From NCBI GenBank assembly GCA_035235625.1, contig CP141140.1:7274685-7338684 (forward strand): DNA of 64,000 nt, read 5' to 3'. A model generated the notes under the pieces. That model made no database searches. It worked only from the letters and a program-made list of their open reading frames with translations, and was not told where the DNA came from. Below, one piece after another: positions 58,608 through 64,000 of this stretch. Position 1 is the stretch's first letter. Every line of letters begins with the position of its first letter. The position numbers and the translations under genes are program-made. The stretch comes from Saururus chinensis. Lineage: Eukaryota; Streptophyta; Magnoliopsida; Piperales; Saururaceae.

Positions 58608-61600
58608 ATGAAGATCTCTCTCATGGCTACCAGTCCTGCCATAAGCTCAGTTTCCGACCCTTTCGTCTCGCCAGTCAGGGCGAAGAAACTCAACCTTCAG
58701 TCCTTTCAGTGTCCAATGCTTCTCTCTTCATCTCTAACCATCATCCGTTCAAGAAGTCCAAATATACTAGCTTCGTCTAGTGTAGGTAAAGCAGAGTCGG
58801 TTCTCCATGCTGTCAAGGAGGAAAAGCTCCAGGCGCCTACAGTGGACACCCAGATTCCAGAAACCGGCCATTCTTCAACTAAGTTGGTTCTCGTTGTTGG
58901 TGGGACTGGCGGCGTAGGCAAGTTTCTTTTCCTCTCTGGTTTTGTTACTTCTGAGTTTCTGGTTATTTTGGTATGGAAATTGTGATGCAAAATTTGCAAC
59001 TCTTCGATCCATATTTTTATGGGGATTCTTTTTCTTCTTTAAATTCGGAGTCATTTCTGTAACAATAATCAATCATTCTGATGCATGTTTTGTGCGCCTG
59101 GATTTGTATTATTGATTCAGGGCAGTTAATAGTCGCATCCTTGCTTAGCCGGAATATCAGAGCACGTTTATTGCTACGGGACCCACAAAAGGCAACATCC
59201 TTGTTCGGGGACCAAGCTGAATCCAGTTTAGAGGTGCTGACTATGCGTTTTCTGTTGCATCATTTTTGCCCTCTTACCTCTTTTTCTCATTCAAATGACA
59301 TGGCGTCTCCGACTATCTGATTTAAGCTCATGCTTTAAAATTTTGATAGGTCAGAAAAGGCGACACGCGGAACCCAGATGACCTTGATCCGTCCATATTT
59401 GAGGTTCGTTGTAAGCTTATTGTTTTTGGGGTTATGCATAAAAATTTTCTGAATGGAATCAAGGTGAACAATGTTGGAACCTTCTGGATTTCTGTGGTGT
59501 GCTTTATTAATACAAGAATGGTGTTTCATAGGGCGTCACCCATGTCATCTGCTGCACTGGAACTACTGCATTTCCTTCAAGGCGTTGGAATGGCGATAAT
59601 ACGCCAGAAAAAGTAGGTTAGAGTGGTGCCTTAGAAATAAGGAACCGTTTCGGCATTTAAATAATCTGATTTGTACTCATGAAATCCAATAAACTGTAAA
59701 ATTTCACTGCTTAACTTTCTATTTTCTCCTTTAAGATTGGGAGGGTATCCAGAATCTCGTCTCTGTAGTGCCACCAACATTGAAGAGAATTGTGCTTGTT
59801 TCTTCTGTTGGTGTTACAAAATACAATGAACTGCCTTGGAGGTATATGGATAAATTTTGTTTTCGAATGAATTTAAACCTGTTTTTTTTTTCTGGACTAG
59901 AAAATCACATTTTAAATGTAGTACTGTGATATAGTTTGAAATATTATAATTTTACATACCCCTTTTCATTTAAAACGAATATTAAAATGCAATTCATTGT
60001 TGCTAGATAAGCACTTGAAATGAAGTTGATTCGGGGAGCTTATATTTTTTCTCTAATCCCTATGGAGGCTTATGCTAAGAACTATAACTGATTGAACGTC
60101 TCAAGTTAGGTCACCCTTGAGATTATAACTGTTCATATTTCACTGTCCCAATGTCTTACAAACGGCTGCTATGTGAACAACGGTACTGATATTAGAATAC
60201 TCTGAAATCACCTGTTGGTAAGAACTGAAACACTTTTACCGAGGATGCGTGAAATATGTAGTATACAGAGACCATCGTCAAGAAATCAAATGTTATAAAA
60301 CCACAATCTGAAGTTCGCTAAAGAAAATCTGTTGCTGTCAGACAGTTTATTTGACATCATGAAAGCTGACAGATTGCGTCAGAGTACAAATTAAGGAAAA
60401 CACTGTCGCCATTATTAAGTAAACTTCAGACACCTGTGGTGTTCCTGATTCATGTTTGAAGTGACTCCTTTTGGTCGACTTCTCATACAGAAACATGATG
60501 AACTCATAATTGATACTGATAAATTAGAGCTAGTGTTAATACATATTGGCGTGAATGGATCAAATTTCCCTTTTAAATGGTTCTTTACGAATGACTCTGT
60601 GGGACTCAACCTCAAGCTTCTGATATTGTGATAACTATTTTTACAGCATTATGAATCTCTTTGGCGTTCTCAAATTCAAAAAGATGGGGGAAGATTGTGT
60701 TTGCAGCTCTGGTCTTCCATTCACCATCATCAGGTCTGTTTTTTAAGCAAGATGCCTTTCCATCATCATAGTTTCAACATGGATAGTGATATTCCCGCAA
60801 CAAAAATACCCACAAAAACTCACCCAAGTGTTTTGATTGGACTTCACAAGTGAGCCCTACACAAAGTTCATGTGGGCTAATTTATTTAGACCAATCAAAA
60901 CTCATATGTGGGTTTTTTATGTGAAAATATCATTTTCCTTTCAACATTGAGGCATTACTAGTAGGAATGCACATGTGCTGCACGTGGTGTTCAAATTGCA
61001 TAATGATGCAAGCCAGAAAAGTATAAGACAAATGAAAATGTTTCCATGCTGTCCATGTTTGAAAAACTAGGAAATGAGATACAATGTCTTCCTAGAATAG
61101 AGTCACTCTCCACGATACATAAGGATGAATTAAGTGTAACTAATCGAAATTGTTGTTGTCTTCAGCATGTTGTAAGTGATCAACAAACTTTGTTCAAACA
61201 CCACCTCGTGACAACTCCCCTGCAAGATTATTTACATTTTTCAGAAAGGTGTATGCCATAAAATAATTTTGAAGTTGCACAAGAAGAATCTTGCAATTGT
61301 AAACATTCTTAATTAAACTAACCTTCTTCAATTTTAGATACTCCAATGCAAGATATATGCAAGGATTTCCTTGCCTTTTCATGTGATGAGTTAAGAGGTT
61401 AATCGTTCAAACTCTTAAGATGGGGCTGGATTTGCTGCAATCTTACTGGCAGTAGTTTTATCACATAATATCTACATATATGCAGGGCTGGAAGATTGAC
61501 TGATGGTCCGTACACTTCATACGATCTGAATACTTTGCTTAAAGCAACTGCAGGTGAACGACGAGCAGTGCTCATAGGTCAAGGTTTGTGCATTATTTGA

Positions 61601-62441
61601 TTGCTGGATGCAAGTCCGAACGTATGAAAATTGACTGTATTACATGGAATGACTAATGTTTACTTTTCTAAATTTTATGTACTTTCTTGTGCTTTTACTT
61701 ATTTATTTATCTTCTATTTTTTTAATGTATTCTTCATGGTTTTGTAGGTGATAAACTTGTCGGAGAGGTTAGTAGACTTGTAGTAGCTGAAGCTTGCATC
61801 CAGGCGCTGGACATTGAATGTACTGAAGGACAAATATATGAAATTAACTCAGTGGTGGTAATTGATGCAATATTTGCTTTTGTTGAACCAATCTAATCTA
61901 TGAATCTTTCCACATGTGCCTGCTAATGGAAATGAGTTGTACAACTGAAATGTGACAAGTTCTGCTGTATCTAGGCTTATCATTATACTGCCACTCCAAC
62001 TGTTTAGTGTAGCCATACATTTTTCTCAATGCCAGATTTTTAGGTTAGAGATAACTTTAGTTCGTTTTGAAGAAAAAGATAAGTTTTGCTCAGAGCACAG
62101 TGCATCGTACTTTTGTACTCTTGGACTTTTAAGGTGGAGAGAAGGGCATGTTGAAAATCTTAAGTAACTGATAAATAATTTTTCTATTTTTGGTAGTGCG
62201 CATTTCAGATTCATTATGTGAACTACGACCACTTCTACAGATTCTAATTATTTTATCTAATTTCCAATGCATGTTCTGTCCACAAAATTTGATGTGGATT
62301 TGTATCATCTATGATAATTTCCTGTTCCCTTCTCAGCAACTTATTTGTCATCAACTCAGATCTGCTCTTGTGCAGGGGGAAGGACCGGGAAGTGACCCTG
62401 AGAAATGGAAGGAACTATTCAGATCCGTGCAACTCCAGTGA
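58608..62441 (+). CDS. Atypical short-chain dehydrogenase with NAD(P)-binding fold, probably plastidial
   Basis: NmrA/SDR-like Rossmann protein, substrate unknown; the same plant family includes plastid proteins related to Tic62. Exons: 58608-58917, 59121-59233, 59350-59403, 59532-59616, 59736-59841, 60647-60733, 61486-61583, 61748-61854 and 62376-62441, phases closing, 341 residues. Residues 1-60 are Ser/Arg-rich, acid-poor and transit-peptide-like. The dinucleotide loop GGTGGVG is at 98-104. Further family blocks: ARLLLRDPQKA, GDTRNPDDLDPS, VTHVICCTGTTAFPSRRW, RIVLVSSVGVTK, FTIIRAGRLTDGPY, and the C-terminal GEGPGSDPEKWKELF. The usual YxxxK is replaced, as in atypical SDRs. Intron 1 uses a GC donor. 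ATG 58623 (MATSPA) is an alternative start. Confidence 0.88.
60781..60938 (+). mobile_element. Mutator-like MITE with 9-bp target duplication, in a dehydrogenase intron
   Basis: GGATAGTGATATTCCCGCA and TGTGAAAATATCATTTTCC are inverted repeats at the ends of 158 bp. Flanked by TTTCAACAT at 60772-60780 and 60939-60947, a perfect 9-bp duplication. This is the best-preserved copy of the family. Confidence 0.88.
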
Positions 62442-62966
62442 GTGTGTTTGGCTTTGACAGCAGGTTCTCTTTGGTTCACCCAAGGGTTCTCCGTTTAAAT
62501 GCTACAAATAGCTGCCTTATTTAGCCTATGTCTCAGCTGACTACATTACATTCAAGAATTAACAATGAGAGTCCATACAAAATTGTGCCAAAGAATTTAA
62601 TGAACGTAACTTACCTTGTCTCCTGGTTCAATTTAAGTTCTGACAGTACAATCTACGAAACAATAACCAAGAAAATTAAACCCTTCTTTTACCTAACTTT
62701 TCGGAATCTAATCATGCATTCAATTGTTGATTCTTCTCTATGCATTTGCTTCTTTCTGATAGCAGGGAAATGGGGAACAGGGAGTTGGCATGCCATCATT
62801 TCAATCGGAGAGCTTATGATATACTCAAAATCCACTAGACTGGAAATAGTATATCTAATGCAGCATTAGTTGCATTAAATCGTCATTTAACATGTTAGTA
62901 TGAGCATCATGACATGATTTAAATTGAGACATTTACATCCAAAAGAACAAAAAAATTATATAAATA

Positions 62967-63160
62967 CTCCCTCCGTCCTACATGAATAGCTAATTTAAAA
63001 TACTAGCTTTTATTGAATGGTGAAACCCACATCATAGAAAAATAAGCTTATGATTCTCTTTTTTAAGCACCTAATGACTTAAAATTTAACAAAAATGAAG
63101 CTATTAATATAAAATAAATCTTTTTTACAAAATGGAGCTATTAATTTAGGACGGATGAAG
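62967..63160. mobile_element. Stowaway MITE
   Basis: CTCCCTCCGTCCTACATGAA at the left and TTTAGGACGGATGAAG at the right, with TA on both sides, 194 bp. Related in sequence to the element at 34658 and the remnant at 28128. Confidence 0.8.
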
Positions 63161-63495
63161 TATACAAAATGACTTGTCCTAGAAAAAAAAAGATGCAACT
63201 CAAATTTGTATGGCGGAAAAAAAGTGCAGGAAATGCAACAACCTCCTGTTGAGGCGGTTTTGCAGTTGAATTTTTAAATAATATAAGGCATATACTAGAT
63301 CCTAACAATCATTAGGTGGTTGAGGACGAGCTTTCTGTTTCCGCTTGGTTCTCACCATCTCATGGGTTCCATTCATCTTTTCTTATGTTTGGCACCACAT
63401 ACATACACATAGGTAAGATTTGCATGATACCGTTTGGAAATAATTTTGATAGACTTCCAAATGACCAAGCCGATCAAAAACTATAGCATAAACTC

Positions 63496-63719
63496 AAAAG
63501 CATTTTCTATACTCCACTCTAACAATGCACCGAGCATAAGAAATGCATGGGAGTGGTTGGATTTCAAGATGGGTAACGCACATGCTAGCGCATGGTAGTG
63601 TAAGTATTACTTATGCTAACGTGTACTAGCGTATGTACCACCCATCTTAAAATCCAATGGCTCTTATGCGTTCCTTACATTCGGCGCATATTGAGTAGGG
63701 AGCATTAAAAACACTTTCG
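63496..63719. mobile_element. Foldback MITE with 10-bp target duplication
   Basis: Arms AAAAGCATTTTCTATACTCC and (reverse) GAAAGTGTTTTTAATGCTCC pair, continue through AATGCaCCGAg and TAAGaAAtGCAT, and fold back around GGTTGGATTT. Flanked by GCATAAACTC at 63486-63495 and 63720-63729. The 9-10 bp duplication points to a Mutator-like mechanism; the family differs from the other two in this window. Confidence 0.75.
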
Positions 63720-64000
63720 GCATAAACTCCATGCCCTGTAATTACTTATCTCATGCAAATAATTTCTTCGTCCTAAAACATTCCTCTCTTAATTGTCAAC
63801 CTCTTCTTTATCACAAAAACAAAGGTGGGCAGTGGGCAAACTCGCCTCCCCCTTAGAATTGAATATTAAACTTAAATTATTTGTCACTCACTTCAGTTAT
63901 TTTAAAACATGGAGCACGAAAGGCCAGATTTTATTGTTTATTGAAATAAAGTTCATTTACATAAACACAGCCGATCGTATCATGCTAGAATATGACATTT

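Noticed and set aside
1-64000. CRISPR arrays, tRNA or rRNA genes, bacterial-type operons, viral insertions
   Set aside because: No regularly spaced identical repeats, no cloverleaf-compatible tRNA sequence, no rRNA core sequence and no viral polymerase or capsid motif was seen on either strand.

Overview
The window is nuclear DNA of a flowering plant. Genes are split by many short AT-rich introns, and their products are plant-specific: an HY2-type bilin reductase, an SDP1-type oil-body lipase, a GRAS protein and a plant calmodulin-binding protein. The spacers are full of Stowaway, Mutator-like and hAT-like miniature elements and LTR debris. Genes are not GC-rich in the way grass genes are. 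The sequence alone does not fix the species; a non-grass monocot or an early-diverging angiosperm would fit, but that is a guess.

Layout from left to right. 116-898 (+) is the 3' part of a secreted phospholipase A2 gene. 899-5313 is spacer with a degenerate AT-rich array. 6134-8336 (+) is a B2-type mitotic cyclin with a cluster of M-phase promoter motifs. 8337-13739 is spacer with a foldback element, two GC-rich islands and AT-rich repeats. 13740-16974 (+) is HY2 (phytochromobilin synthase), whose 5' end lacks a readable plastid transit peptide. 19989-25655 (-) is PRD1, a meiotic recombination-initiation gene with nine exons. 28297-31281 (-) is SDP1. 31282-46617 is a 15-kb transposon-rich spacer. 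46618-49704 (+) is a calmodulin-binding-domain protein gene. 53223-54638 (-) is a single-exon SCL3-type GRAS gene. 58608-62441 (+) is a plastid-targeted atypical short-chain dehydrogenase. The remainder carries miniature elements.

The genes are unrelated housekeeping, developmental and metabolic genes with their own promoters. There is no operon, CRISPR array or defence island. The parts that repay a second look are structural. A three-level nest (one LTR inside another LTR inside a hAT-like element) spans 38.2-44.5 kb and can be read exactly from its target-site duplications. There are at least five copies of one small Mutator-like element family, two with perfect 9-bp target duplications, and a separate foldback family. 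Three introns need a GC rather than GT donor, one of them a 72-bp intron that is open in frame. The HY2 5' end looks disturbed by a small tandem duplication. I did not find a convincing previously undescribed enzymatic or regulatory system.
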